Source of the DNA: Burkholderia sp. Bp9142
Lineage (GTDB): Bacteria > Pseudomonadota > Gammaproteobacteria > Burkholderiales > Burkholderiaceae
DNA: 64,000 nucleotides
Direction: 5' to 3'
NCBI RefSeq assembly: GCF_003853415.1
Contig: NZ_QTPP01000035.1
Location: 1 to 64,000 of the forward strand
This document shows positions 7,831-16,306 of the stretch, in pieces. The notes beneath the pieces are model-generated. The model searched no databases, was not told the DNA's origin, and saw only the letters and a list, made by a program, of their open reading frames with translations. The position numbers were made by a program, and so were the translations under genes. Position 1 is the first letter of the stretch. Every line of letters begins with the position of its first letter.

Positions 7831-9714
7831 TCAGTGATCGGGCTTGGCCCACCAGGTCGACACGACCCAGCCCTCGGCCGAATAGTACAGCGGCAGCGTG
7901 CGCGGATAGTCGAGCGTGCGCTGGTACGCGATCCGGTGCGTCGTGCTGTACCACTGCGGAACCGCGTAGTAGCCATGCATCAGCACACGGTCGAGCGCAT
8001 GCGTCGCGTCGAGCAGGTCGTCGCGCGTCTGCGCGGCGCCGAGCGCGTGCAGCAGCGCGTCGACAGCCGGCGACTTCAGCCCGATGATGTTGTCGGAACC
8101 CGGTTCGTCGGCGAACTTGCTGGCATAGCGCGAGAACTGCTCCGCGCCCGGCACCTGCACGCCCGGCAGGCGGACCGTCGTCATGTCGTAGTCGAACGCG
8201 TCGAGCCGCTTTTGCAGCAGCGCGTAATCGGCCGTGCGAAAGCGTGCGTCGATGCCGAGCTTCGCGAGATTGCGCTGATAGGCGGTCACGACACCTTGCA
8301 TCGCGCCGCCTGCGTCGTCGAGGACCTCGAACGTGAACGGCTCGCCCTGCGCGTTGCGCAGCGCGCCGTCGCGATAGGTCCAGCCGGCCTGCGCGAGCAG
8401 CGCGCGCGCCTTCAGCAGGTTCGCGCGCAGCGAGCCCGGCGGGTTCGTGCTCGGTTGCGTGACCATCGGGCCGAACACGGCCGGGTCGAGCTGCGCGCGC
8501 AACGGTTCCAGCAGCTTCAGCTCGCCCGGGCCCGGCGTACCGGTCGCCTGCAGGTCCGTGTCGGCGAAATAGCTGTCGAGGCGCGTGTACGCGCCATAGA
8601 ACAACTGGCGGTTCAGCCATTCGAAATCGAACGCGAGATCGAGCGCCTGGCGCACGCGCGCGTCGCGAAACAGCGGCCGGCGCAGGTTCATGAAGAAACC
8701 CTGCATGCCCGCGCCGTTGTGCTGGCGGAATTCGCGCTTGACGAGCTCGCCGCTGTCGAAGCGCTTGCCGACGTCGCGCCGCGTCCAGTTGCGCGCGATG
8801 TATTCGACCAGCACGTCGTACTCGCCGGCCTTGAACGCCTCGAGCCGCGCGACGCCGTCGCCGTACAGCTTGTAGACGATCCGCTCGAAGTTGTTGGTGC
8901 CGACCCGCACCGGCAGGTCGGCGCCCCAGTACGCGGGATTGCGCCGGTACGTAATGGTGCGGCCGTTGTCGTAGTGCTCGATCAGGTACGGGCCGCTGCC
9001 GATCGGCTGCTCGAACGCGATCTGGTCGAACGGGATCCGCGTACCGTCCGCGCGCAGCCCCCACTTGCGCGAGAACACCGGCACGCCGCCGGCGATCAGC
9101 GGCAGCTCGCGGTTCGCGCTGCGGAATTCGAACCTCACGGTCGCGCGGTCGATCACCACGGCCTTCGCGATTTCAGCGAAATACGCGCCGAACTGCGGCG
9201 CGGCCTGCTTGCTCTTCAGCGTGTCGAACGAAAACCTGACGTCGTCGGCCGTGACCGGGTCGCCGTTCGAAAAACGCGCGCGCGGATTCAGGTGGAACGT
9301 GACCGAGCGGCGGTCCGGCGCGATCTCGATGTCGTCGGCGAGCAGCCCGTAGGCGGACGCCGGTTCGTCCGAGCTGCCGGTCGCCAGGCTCTCGAACAGC
9401 ATGTCGATGCCCGGTGCGGGATTGCCGCGCATCGTGAACGGATTGAACTTGTCGAATGACGTCAGCCGGCTCGGGTTCGCGAGCACGAGCGTACCGCCCT
9501 TCGGCGCATCCGCGTTCACATAGTCGAAATGCTTGAAGCCCGGCGGATATTTCGGCTCGCCGTACTGCGCGATCGCATAGGCCGCGTGCGCGGCCGTCGC
9601 GGCCAGCACCGCCTGTATTGCCCATGCTGCCGCCGTGCGGCCGGCGGCTCGTACCGCATGCGCGACGCCGAAACGGATGCGCGCGGCGGCGGCCCGGGGC
9701 GAACCCTTCGTCAT
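7831..9714 (-). CDS. yejA: Periplasmic peptide-binding protein of the Yej transporter
   Basis: A 627-residue extracellular solute-binding protein of family 5, the first gene of yejABEF. It has an Arg-rich N-terminus with a hydrophobic core and probable signal-peptidase cleavage after AHA (about residue 44). The mature protein begins near YAIAQYGEPKYPPGFKHFDYV and carries the family feature of a substrate-binding Venus-flytrap fold. The start at 9714 leaves a leader of ordinary length; an in-frame codon at 9765 is less likely. It delivers oligopeptides, or possibly peptidoglycan peptides, to YejB/YejE. A strong stem-loop just upstream (9847-9876) insulates it from the next gene. Confidence 0.92.
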   Translation of the reverse strand: MTKGSPRAAAARIRFGVAHAVRAAGRTAAAWAIQAVLAATAAHAAYAIAQYGEPKYPPGFKHFDYVNADAPKGGTLVLANPSRLTSFDKFNPFTMRGNPAPGIDMLFESLATGSSDEPASAYGLLADDIEIAPDRRSVTFHLNPRARFSNGDPVTADDVRFSFDTLKSKQAAPQFGAYFAEIAKAVVIDRATVRFEFRSANRELPLIAGGVPVFSRKWGLRADGTRIPFDQIAFEQPIGSGPYLIEHYDNGRTITYRRNPAYWGADLPVRVGTNNFERIVYKLYGDGVARLEAFKAGEYDVLVEYIARNWTRRDVGKRFDSGELVKREFRQHNGAGMQGFFMNLRRPLFRDARVRQALDLAFDFEWLNRQLFYGAYTRLDSYFADTDLQATGTPGPGELKLLEPLRAQLDPAVFGPMVTQPSTNPPGSLRANLLKARALLAQAGWTYRDGALRNAQGEPFTFEVLDDAGGAMQGVVTAYQRNLAKLGIDARFRTADYALLQKRLDAFDYDMTTVRLPGVQVPGAEQFSRYASKFADEPGSDNIIGLKSPAVDALLHALGAAQTRDDLLDATHALDRVLMHGYYAVPQWYSTTHRIAYQRTLDYPRTLPLYYSAEGWVVSTWWAKPDH

Positions 9715-9846
9715 AGAGGCCCTGTCGGTCGATTGAGGGATGGAACACGGGTCGATTCTACCCATTCAGTTCGACGTCGAGCCAGTTCTCGGCTTTTCGT
9801 GCGTGGCGTCAGTGCGTCACGCCATCCGCGCGCGGCCCGCGCGGAT

Positions 9847-9876
9847 AAAAGAAAACCGCCACGCGGGCGGTTTTTT
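9847..9876 (-). terminator. Rho-independent terminator after the small secreted protein gene
   Basis: Stem CCGCC / GGCGG (the plus strand reads ACCGCC-ACGC-GGGCGGT) flanked by A-rich and T-rich runs on opposite sides. On the minus strand it is followed by TTTTCTTTTA, 40 bp past the stop of the gene at 9916. It could also work on the plus strand. Confidence 0.75.
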
Positions 9877-9915
9877 CTCGTGCGGCACACACGTCGCGCG
9901 TGCGCCGCATGTCGA

Positions 9916-10278
9916 TCAGCGCCAGCCGTTGTGGCGGCCGTTATCCCAGTGACCGTGACCGCGATCGCCGCCCCAGCCGCGGCCATGATGGCGATACCAC
10001 TCGTCGCGGCCCCAGTAGCGTCGGCCGTCCCAGTAGCGATCGCCGTGCCAGCCGATCACGATCGCCGGTGCCGGCACGTAGACGGGCGCCGGCGCATAGA
10101 CAGGCGCCGGCTGGTAGACGACCGGCGGCGGCGGCGGCGCATACACCGGCGCGGGAGCGACGTAGACCGGAGCCGGCACGCCGACGTTGATCCCGACATT
10201 GACTCCCGCCATTGCTGCGCCCGACACGAGCAAGGCCGTCATACCGGTCAAGAGCGAGGCAACACGCAAAGTCTTCAT
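9916..10278 (-). CDS. Small secreted Pro/Val/Tyr-rich protein with a Trp/His/Gly-rich tail
   Basis: A 120-residue protein that I cannot assign to a function. A signal peptide (MKTLRVASLLTGMTALLVSG) is cut after AMA at about residue 24. The middle is a run of APVY/PAPVY repeats, likely extended polyproline-type structure. The last 45 residues are rich in Trp, Arg, His and Gly (WDGRRYWGRDEWYRHHGRGW). The start is supported by an AGAGGA ribosome-binding site 5-6 bases upstream. Similar small proteins are common in Burkholderia and usually annotated as hypothetical or lipoprotein-like envelope proteins; that is background knowledge, not a match I could test. It is transcribed alone and followed by a terminator. 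Confidence 0.8.
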   Translation of the reverse strand: MKTLRVASLLTGMTALLVSGAAMAGVNVGINVGVPAPVYVAPAPVYAPPPPPVVYQPAPVYAPAPVYVPAPAIVIGWHGDRYWDGRRYWGRDEWYRHHGRGWGGDRGHGHWDNGRHNGWR

Positions 10279-10638
10279 GGATTCCTCTTCGAGTTGTTTG
10301 ATGTGTGATTCGACTATAACGGCAAGCGCCGTGTCGGCATATTTCAAGTTTGTAAGAACTGATGCGCAGCGTCGCACCAGGACGCGCTCGCTAACGTCTT
10401 GTAACAACTGGCGGCCCGGCATGGCCGCGGCGGCCCTTCCCGTCCGCCGCCACCGGCTTTCGCGCCGGATTTGCGCCTGTCAGGCGCCCTTCGCGGGCCA
10501 AATCATACTGCTTCCGGCCTGCTGGCTCCCTCGTCGGCTCACCATCGTCGAAGCGATGCGCCGGCATCCGGCGGGCGAAAAAAAAGCGGCACGCGCGTGC
10601 CGCTTCTCGATGACCGGCGCATCGCGCCGCGATGCCGT
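10279..10638. other. Intergenic region between the secreted protein gene and cyoD
   Basis: This 360-bp stretch holds no credible gene. It contains the cyo operon terminator (10578-10604) and, nearer 10278, the upstream region of the secreted protein gene. That upstream region has a possible -10 TATAGT on the minus strand about 40 bp before the ATG, but no clear -35 box. The rest is featureless by eye. Confidence 0.6.
10578..10604 (-). terminator. Terminator of the cyoABCD operon
   Basis: Near-perfect stem AGCGGCACG / CGTGCCGCT with a tiny loop, followed on the minus strand by eight T residues. It lies 35 bp after the cyoD stop. It marks the end of the operon and shows that no cyoE gene is co-transcribed. 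Confidence 0.9.
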
Positions 10639-10971
10639 TCAACGCGACATCATGTTCATGCTGACGTTGTGCATCACCCACAGCGTGCCGACGATCAGGA
10701 TCGCCGCGGTCAGCACGGTGTAGCTGAACGCCATCACGTTCCAGCGCTGGCCGGACGAACCGTTCATGTGCAGGAAGTACACGAGGTGCACGACGATCTG
10801 CACGAATGCCAGCACGGCCAGCGCGATCAGCGACGCGTGCGGCGACAGCACGCCGCCCATCACGAGGCCGAACGACGCGGCCGTCAGCAGCACCGACAGG
10901 ATGAAACCGGCGACGTAGCCGCCGACGCTGCCGTGCCCTTCTTCGAGTTGAGACGAATGCGAATGGGCCAT
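10639..10971 (-). CDS. cyoD: Cytochrome bo3 quinol oxidase subunit IV
   Basis: A 110-residue membrane protein with three transmembrane helices, matching CyoD. After a His/Ser-rich N-terminus (MAHSHSSQ) come helices at about residues 20-38, 45-67 and 78-100. Subunit IV helps assemble and stabilise the CuB site of subunit I. It is the last gene of the operon; its ATG directly follows the cyoC stop (TAAATG). The terminator follows 35 bp later. Confidence 0.94.
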   Translation of the reverse strand: MAHSHSSQLEEGHGSVGGYVAGFILSVLLTAASFGLVMGGVLSPHASLIALAVLAFVQIVVHLVYFLHMNGSSGQRWNVMAFSYTVLTAAILIVGTLWVMHNVSMNMMSR

Positions 10972-11580
10972 TTAGATCACGCTCGCGAGATAGACAAAGG
11001 AAAACACGCAGATCCACACGATGTCGAGAAAGTGCCAGAAGAGACTCAGGCACGTCAGGCGCCGCAGGTCGCGATCGGTCAGGTCACCGCCGCGCAATAC
11101 GATCTGCCCCGCGAGCACGATCATCCACAAGAGGCCTGCCGTCACGTGCAGCCCATGCGTGCCGACCAGCGTGAAGAACGCCGACAGGAACGCGCTGCGC
11201 TGCGGGCCCGCGCCTTCCGCGATCAGGTGCGAGAACTCGCGCAGTTCCATCGCAAGGAACGCCGCGCCGAGCACGAACGTCACCGCGAGCCACGCGAGCA
11301 GCGCGCCACGCCGCTGCTGGTACGCGGCCAGCATCGCAAAGCCGTAGGTGATGCTCGACAGCAGCAGCGCGGCGGTTTCCACCGCGACGCCCGGAATGTC
11401 GAACAGGTCCTTAGCGGTCGGACCGCCCGCGTACTGGTTGCCGAGCACCGCGAACGTCGCGAACAGCGCCGCGAAGATCACGCAGTCGGTCATCAGGTAC
11501 AGCCAGAAGCCGAACACCGAGTGCGACGGCGGATGGTCGTCGTGCTCGAGCAGGGTTGCGCTCAAGGTTTTCTGCAGCAT
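10972..11580 (-). CDS. cyoC: Cytochrome bo3 quinol oxidase subunit III
   Basis: A 202-residue protein of the haem-copper oxidase subunit III family with five predicted helices. Family features include the N-terminal VFGFWLYLMTDCVIFAALFA helix, the MELREFSH segment and the FWHFLDIVWICVF C-terminal helix. It belongs to the inner-membrane quinol oxidase but has no redox centre. Its ATG overlaps the cyoB stop by one base (TGATG), implying coupled translation. Confidence 0.95.
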   Translation of the reverse strand: MLQKTLSATLLEHDDHPPSHSVFGFWLYLMTDCVIFAALFATFAVLGNQYAGGPTAKDLFDIPGVAVETAALLLSSITYGFAMLAAYQQRRGALLAWLAVTFVLGAAFLAMELREFSHLIAEGAGPQRSAFLSAFFTLVGTHGLHVTAGLLWMIVLAGQIVLRGGDLTDRDLRRLTCLSLFWHFLDIVWICVFSFVYLASVI

Positions 11581-13586
11581 CAGTTGGCCTCCAGTTCCAC
11601 GTCGTCGACACGCGTGGCCACGCGCGCCGCCGGTTGCTTCTCTTCGATCTTGCGCACCTTCGACGCCGGGATGTAGTAGCCGTCGTTGTCACGCGAGCTG
11701 TAGACCACGAGCGTCGCGACGATGCCGACCAGGCCGCCGATCGCCATCCACCAGATGTGCCACACCAGCGCGAAGCCGAGCACCAGGCTGAAGATCGCGA
11801 CCACGAGACCCGCACACGTGTTCGACGGCATGTGGATGTCGCGGATCGTCGCCGGGTTCGGCCGGCCGTCGCCGCGTGCCTTCATGTCGGCGTACGCATC
11901 CAGCGTGCGCACTGGCGGAATCACCGCGAAGTTGTAGTCGGCGGGCGGCGACGAGGTCGCCCATTCCAGCGTGCGGCCGCCCCACGGATCGCCCGTGGTG
12001 TCGCGATACGCCGGCAGGTTGCGGTTGCGGATGCTGACGACCAGTTGCAGCAGCTGGCATGCGATGCCGATCGCGATCAGCACGGCGCCGAACGCGGCAA
12101 CCAGCAGCCACGGATGCCACGCCGGGTTGTCGTAGTGGTTCAGGCGACGCGTCATGCCCATGAAGCCGAGCACGTAGAGCGGTACGAATGCGACGTAGAA
12201 GCCGACCTGCCAGAACCAGAACGCAGCCTTGCCGAGCTTCTCGTTCAGCTTGAAGCCGAACGCCTTCGGGAACCAGTAGTTGAAGCCCGCGAGATAGCCG
12301 AACAGCACGCCGCCGATGATCACGTTGTGGAAGTGCGCGATCAGGAACAGGCTGTTGTGCAGCACGAAGTCCGCGCCCGGGATCGCCATCATCACGCCGG
12401 TCATCCCGCCGAGCGTGAACGTGACCATGAAGCCGATCGTCCACAGCACGGGCGTCGTGAATTCGATCCGGCCGCGGTACATCGTAAACAGCCAGTTGAA
12501 CACCTTCACGCCGGTCGGGATCGCGATGATCATCGTCATGATCCCGAAGAACGCGTTCACGTTCGCACCGGAACCCATCGTGAAGAAGTGATGCAGCCAC
12601 ACGAGGAACGACAGCACCATGATCGCGCAGGTCGCGTACACCATCGTCTTGTAGCCGAACAGCGGCTTCTTCGAGAACGTCGCGATGACTTCCGAGAAGA
12701 TGCCGAACGCCGGCAGGATCAGGATGTACACCTCCGGATGGCCCCACGCCCAGATCAGGTTCAGGTACAGCATCGCGTTGCCGCCGGCTTCGTTCGTGAA
12801 GAAGTGCATGCCGAGGTAACGGTCCAGGCCGAGCAGCGCGAGCGTCGCGGTCAGGATCGGGAACGACGCCATGATCAGCACGTTCGTGCAGAGGGCCGTC
12901 CACGTGAACACCGGCATCTTCATCAGCGTCATGCCGGGCGCGCGCATCTTGATGATCGTCACGAAGAAGTTCACGCCGGTCAGCAGCGTGCCGACGCCCG
13001 AGATCTGCAGCGCCCACAGGTAGTAGTCGACTCCTACCCCCGGACTGAACTGCAGCTCCGACAGCGGCGGATACGCGAGCCAGCCCGTCTGCGCGAACTC
13101 GCCGATCACGAGCGAGATGTTGATCAGGATCGCGCTGACCGCCGTCATCCAGAAGGAGAGCGAGTTGATGAACGGGAACGCGACGTCGCGCGCGCCGATC
13201 TGCAGCGGCACGACCAGGTTCATCAGGCCGACCATGAACACCATCGCCATGAAGAAGATCATGATCACGCCGTGTGCCGTGAAGATCTGGTCATAGTGGT
13301 GCGGCGGCAGGTAGCCGGGCGCGTTGTACGCGAGCGCCAGCTGCATGCGCATCATGATCGCGTCGGCGAAGCCGCGCAGCAGCATGATCAGCGCGACGAT
13401 GATGTACATCACGCCGAGTTTCTTGTGGTCGACCGTCGTCAGCCATTCCGTCCACAGCCACTTCCAGCGGCCGGTGATCGTCAGCGCGGCGAGGATGCCC
13501 AGCACGACCAGCCCCATGAAGGCGCCGGCCACCATGATGATGGGCTGATCGAACGGGATCGCCGATAGTGTGAGTTTGCCGAACAT
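11580..13586 (-). CDS. cyoB: Cytochrome bo3 quinol oxidase subunit I
   Basis: The 668-residue catalytic subunit that reduces oxygen to water with electrons from ubiquinol while pumping protons. The CuB/active-site helix reads WAWGHPEVYILILPAFG, with the His-Pro-Glu-Val-Tyr motif containing the cross-linked His and Tyr. Haem-ligand His residues occur in LIAHFHNVIIGG and the FTAHGVIMIFF segment. The length matches the E. coli protein (663). It starts 3 bp after cyoA and ends in a one-base overlap with cyoC. Confidence 0.97.
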   Translation of the reverse strand: MFGKLTLSAIPFDQPIIMVAGAFMGLVVLGILAALTITGRWKWLWTEWLTTVDHKKLGVMYIIVALIMLLRGFADAIMMRMQLALAYNAPGYLPPHHYDQIFTAHGVIMIFFMAMVFMVGLMNLVVPLQIGARDVAFPFINSLSFWMTAVSAILINISLVIGEFAQTGWLAYPPLSELQFSPGVGVDYYLWALQISGVGTLLTGVNFFVTIIKMRAPGMTLMKMPVFTWTALCTNVLIMASFPILTATLALLGLDRYLGMHFFTNEAGGNAMLYLNLIWAWGHPEVYILILPAFGIFSEVIATFSKKPLFGYKTMVYATCAIMVLSFLVWLHHFFTMGSGANVNAFFGIMTMIIAIPTGVKVFNWLFTMYRGRIEFTTPVLWTIGFMVTFTLGGMTGVMMAIPGADFVLHNSLFLIAHFHNVIIGGVLFGYLAGFNYWFPKAFGFKLNEKLGKAAFWFWQVGFYVAFVPLYVLGFMGMTRRLNHYDNPAWHPWLLVAAFGAVLIAIGIACQLLQLVVSIRNRNLPAYRDTTGDPWGGRTLEWATSSPPADYNFAVIPPVRTLDAYADMKARGDGRPNPATIRDIHMPSNTCAGLVVAIFSLVLGFALVWHIWWMAIGGLVGIVATLVVYSSRDNDGYYIPASKVRKIEEKQPAARVATRVDDVELEAN

Positions 13587-13589
13587 GCG

Positions 13590-14477
13590 TTACCCCTTCG
13601 TGCCGCAGGCGGCGTCCTTCAGGTCGAGGACGTGGCCGTCGTTGTATTTCGCGATGATGTTGTGGAAGAGCCGCGGATCGACCGACGAGAAGTAGCGCAC
13701 GGGCGCCTTCTCGCTCGGCTGCGCGACGCTGCCGTACACGGTCGCGTCGAGCCGCTCGGGCGAGGCCTTCACCTTCTGCACCCATGCGTCGAACTGCTCG
13801 CGCGGCTCGGCGAGCGTGCGGAACTTCATGTCGGAGAAGCCGCGGCCGCTGAAGTTGGCGGACGTGCCCGCGTAGTCGCCGGCTTCATCGGCGATCAGGT
13901 GCAGGCGCGTCTGCATGCCGGCCATCGCGTAGACCTGGCCGCCTAGCTGCGGAATGAAGAACGAGTTCATCACCGAATCCGACGTGATGCGGAAGTTCAC
14001 CGGCGTGCCGACCGGAATCGCGAGCTGGTTGACCGACGCGATGCCGAGTTCCGGATAGATGAACAGCCACTTCCAGTCGAGCGCGACGACCTCGACGTCG
14101 ATCGGCTTCACCGACGACTCGAGCGGCTTGTACGGATCGAGCTCGTGCGTGGTTTTCCACGTGAGCACGCCGAGGAACAGGATGATCAGCGTCGGCACCG
14201 TCCAGATCACGACCTCGATCGCGGTCGAGTGCGACCAGTTCGGCGCGTAGGTGGCGTTGCGGTTCGATGCGCGGTATCGCCACGCGAACCACAGCGTGAG
14301 CAGGATCACCGGCACGACGACGAGCAGCATCGCCCAAGTGGAGGTTGCGATCAGCGCCTTTTCGGCAGCGCCGACGCTTCCTTTCGGATTTAGTACATCT
14401 AAATTACAGCCTGACAGGCTCAACGCCGCGCCGATCGACATCAGCGCCGTCCAGCCTTTTGAAGCTCTTCTTTTCAT
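13590..14477 (-). CDS. cyoA: Cytochrome bo3 quinol oxidase subunit II (lipoprotein)
   Basis: A 295-residue subunit II. Signal-peptidase-II lipobox LSGC has Cys24, followed by two membrane helices (about 43-65 and 85-106) and a periplasmic cupredoxin-like domain. The CuA ligands of cytochrome c oxidases are absent, as expected for a quinol oxidase. The C-terminal COX-aromatic-rich region follows. I start at the ATG at 14477; a GTG directly upstream at 14480 would add one residue. It is the first gene of cyoABCD, and a possible promoter is at 14547-14574. No cyoE is present, so haem O synthase must be encoded elsewhere. Confidence 0.94.
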   Translation of the reverse strand: MKRRASKGWTALMSIGAALSLSGCNLDVLNPKGSVGAAEKALIATSTWAMLLVVVPVILLTLWFAWRYRASNRNATYAPNWSHSTAIEVVIWTVPTLIILFLGVLTWKTTHELDPYKPLESSVKPIDVEVVALDWKWLFIYPELGIASVNQLAIPVGTPVNFRITSDSVMNSFFIPQLGGQVYAMAGMQTRLHLIADEAGDYAGTSANFSGRGFSDMKFRTLAEPREQFDAWVQKVKASPERLDATVYGSVAQPSEKAPVRYFSSVDPRLFHNIIAKYNDGHVLDLKDAACGTKG

Positions 14478-14546
14478 CACACAGCCCGAGGGTCATTGAA
14501 TCCGTTGCGTATGCCCGATGCGCATTCGATCCACGAAAGTGGCCGA

Positions 14547-14574
14547 ATCATACGTCGCGCGGGCGCGATGAAAA
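14547..14574 (-). promoter_or_regulatory. Candidate cyoABCD promoter
   Basis: The minus strand has TTTTCA (14569-14574), a 16-bp spacer and TATGAT (14547-14552), about 70 bp upstream of cyoA. The -10 matches consensus at five of six positions; the -35 is weaker. I saw no clear FNR/ANR box next to it. Confidence 0.4.
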
Positions 14575-14729
14575 ACCGATGGATGCGGCAAATCATCATT
14601 GCAAAATCTGCTGTGAGACAGATTGTCGCGGGGCAATTTCACGCAGGCGGAAGCCAGCCGCGAGCCGACAGGAAACCCGCCGAAGACGCCGGACAGGGCC
14701 CGCCCTGCCCCGATGGTGGTGCGCGCCAC

Positions 14730-14754
14730 GGCCGCATCGTCGTGCGATGCGGCC
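14730..14754. terminator. Perfect hairpin after the NuoM-like gene
   Basis: A 10-bp perfect inverted repeat, GGCCGCATCG / CGATGCGGCC with a 5-nt loop, starts 22 bp past the NuoM-like stop. No T run follows on either strand, so it is not a classical intrinsic terminator. It may protect the 3' end of the mRNA or serve in factor-dependent termination. Confidence 0.4.
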
Positions 14755-14776
14755 CGTCGGGCGCGACGTCACGCGA

Positions 14777-16306
14777 TCAGCCGTGCGCCGATGCCATGTA
14801 CGCCGGCTGCGCCGGTGCGCCGCCGTCCCCGGCCGGCAGCTTCGAATGGCTGGCGTCGTCGATCAGCCGTGCGACGGTCGGATCGATCGCGTCGGTGAAC
14901 GGCTTCGGATCGACCCCGACCATCAGCACGATCAGCGCGAGCGACGCGAACATCACGATCTCTCGGCGGCTCAAGTCGGCGAGCTTCGCGATGCGCGGGC
15001 TCGCGATCTTGCCGAACACGACGCGCTTGACCATCCACAGCGTGTACGACGCGCTGAGGATCAGCGTGAGCGCCGCGATCGCACCGATCCAGAAGTTGAC
15101 GCGGATCGCGCCCATGATGACCATGAACTCGCCGACGAAGCCCGACGTGCCCGGCAGGCCGATGTTGGCCATCGCGAACAGCAGCGCGAACGTCGCGAAG
15201 CGCGGCATCACGCCCGCCACGCCGCCGTACGCGGCGATCTCGCGCTGCTTCGTGCGATCGACCAGCACGCTCACGCAGAGCAGCATCGCGCCCGCGACGA
15301 AGCCGTATGACACGAGCTGCACGATCGCACCTTCGACGCCGATCCGGTTGAACAGGAACAACCCGAGCGTGACGATCCCCATATGCGCGACCGTCGAATA
15401 CGCGAGCAGCTTGCCAAGGTCGGTCTGCGCGAGCGCGATCAGGCTCGCGTAGACAATCGCGAACAGCGACAGCGCGATCACGGCCGGCGCGAAGAAGTGG
15501 CTCGCGTCCGGCGTGATCGGCAGCGCGAAGCGCAGGAAGCCGTAACCGCCGAGCTTGAGCATCGCGAGCATCAGCGCGGCGCCCGTCGGGCCGTCCGTGT
15601 AGACGTCGCGCAGCCACGTATGAACGGGCCACATCGGCACCTTGACCGCGAACGCGGCGAAAAAACCGAGAAACACCAGCAGTTGCGGCGCGAAGCCGAG
15701 CTGCAGCGTGCGCCATGCGTTCATGTCGAACGTATGCGACTTCGCGAACAGGTACAGCATCGCCATCAACAGCAGCAGCGAACCCGCGAACGAGATGAAG
15801 AAGAACTTCACGGCCGCGTAGACGCGATGCTCCCTGCCCCACGTGCCGATCAGCAGATACAGCGGGATCAGCGTCGCCTCGAAGAAGATGAAGAACAGCA
15901 GCCCGTCCTGCGCGACGAACACGCCGACCATCAGCCCCGACAGGATCAGGAACGACGCGTGGTACTGCGCGACGCGCACCGTGACCGACTCCCACGACGC
16001 AATCACGACCACGAGCGTCGTGAAGGCGGTCAGCACGACGAGCCACAGCGACGCGCCGTCGATCCCGACGCGCCAGCCGGCGTTGAAGGCCGCCAGCCAG
16101 TTGCGGGTTTCGGCGAACTGCATCGCGGCCGAGTGCGAATCGAAACCGGCGACGAGCGGCACGACGGCCGCCAGCCCCGCGAGTGCGCCGACGAGCGCGA
16201 TCAGCCTCGTGCGATGCGGATGACGGTCGGAGCCGGCGCGCAGCAGGCACGCGCCGAACAGGATCGGAACCCAGATCGCCAGGCTCAGGAAAGGGAAATC
16301 ATGCAT
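14777..16306 (-). CDS. Stand-alone NuoM-like proton-translocating subunit
   Basis: A 509-residue antiporter-like membrane subunit of the NuoM/MrpD superfamily with about 14 helices. Residues known to be needed for proton transfer in NuoM are visible: Glu in FFEATLIPLY, Lys in FAVKVPMWP, Lys in AMLKLGGYG and Glu in FVGEFMV. The loop after the Lys reads HTWLRDVYTDGPTG rather than the HTWLPDAH-type sequence of typical complex I subunits, suggesting a separate subfamily. No other nuo gene is nearby, so it is not part of a complex I operon. It sits directly upstream of cyoABCD on the same strand with a 300-bp gap. I start at MHDFPF; an in-frame ATG 33 bp upstream is possible. Confidence 0.85.
   Translation of the reverse strand: MHDFPFLSLAIWVPILFGACLLRAGSDRHPHRTRLIALVGALAGLAAVVPLVAGFDSHSAAMQFAETRNWLAAFNAGWRVGIDGASLWLVVLTAFTTLVVVIASWESVTVRVAQYHASFLILSGLMVGVFVAQDGLLFFIFFEATLIPLYLLIGTWGREHRVYAAVKFFFISFAGSLLLLMAMLYLFAKSHTFDMNAWRTLQLGFAPQLLVFLGFFAAFAVKVPMWPVHTWLRDVYTDGPTGAALMLAMLKLGGYGFLRFALPITPDASHFFAPAVIALSLFAIVYASLIALAQTDLGKLLAYSTVAHMGIVTLGLFLFNRIGVEGAIVQLVSYGFVAGAMLLCVSVLVDRTKQREIAAYGGVAGVMPRFATFALLFAMANIGLPGTSGFVGEFMVIMGAIRVNFWIGAIAALTLILSASYTLWMVKRVVFGKIASPRIAKLADLSRREIVMFASLALIVLMVGVDPKPFTDAIDPTVARLIDDASHSKLPAGDGGAPAQPAYMASAHG

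Noticed and set aside
11556..13568. A 670-codon plus-strand frame opposite cyoB
   Set aside because: It is antisense to the well-supported cyoB, is rich in Arg/His/Asp in the way typical of GC-rich shadows, and has no recognisable domain or start context.
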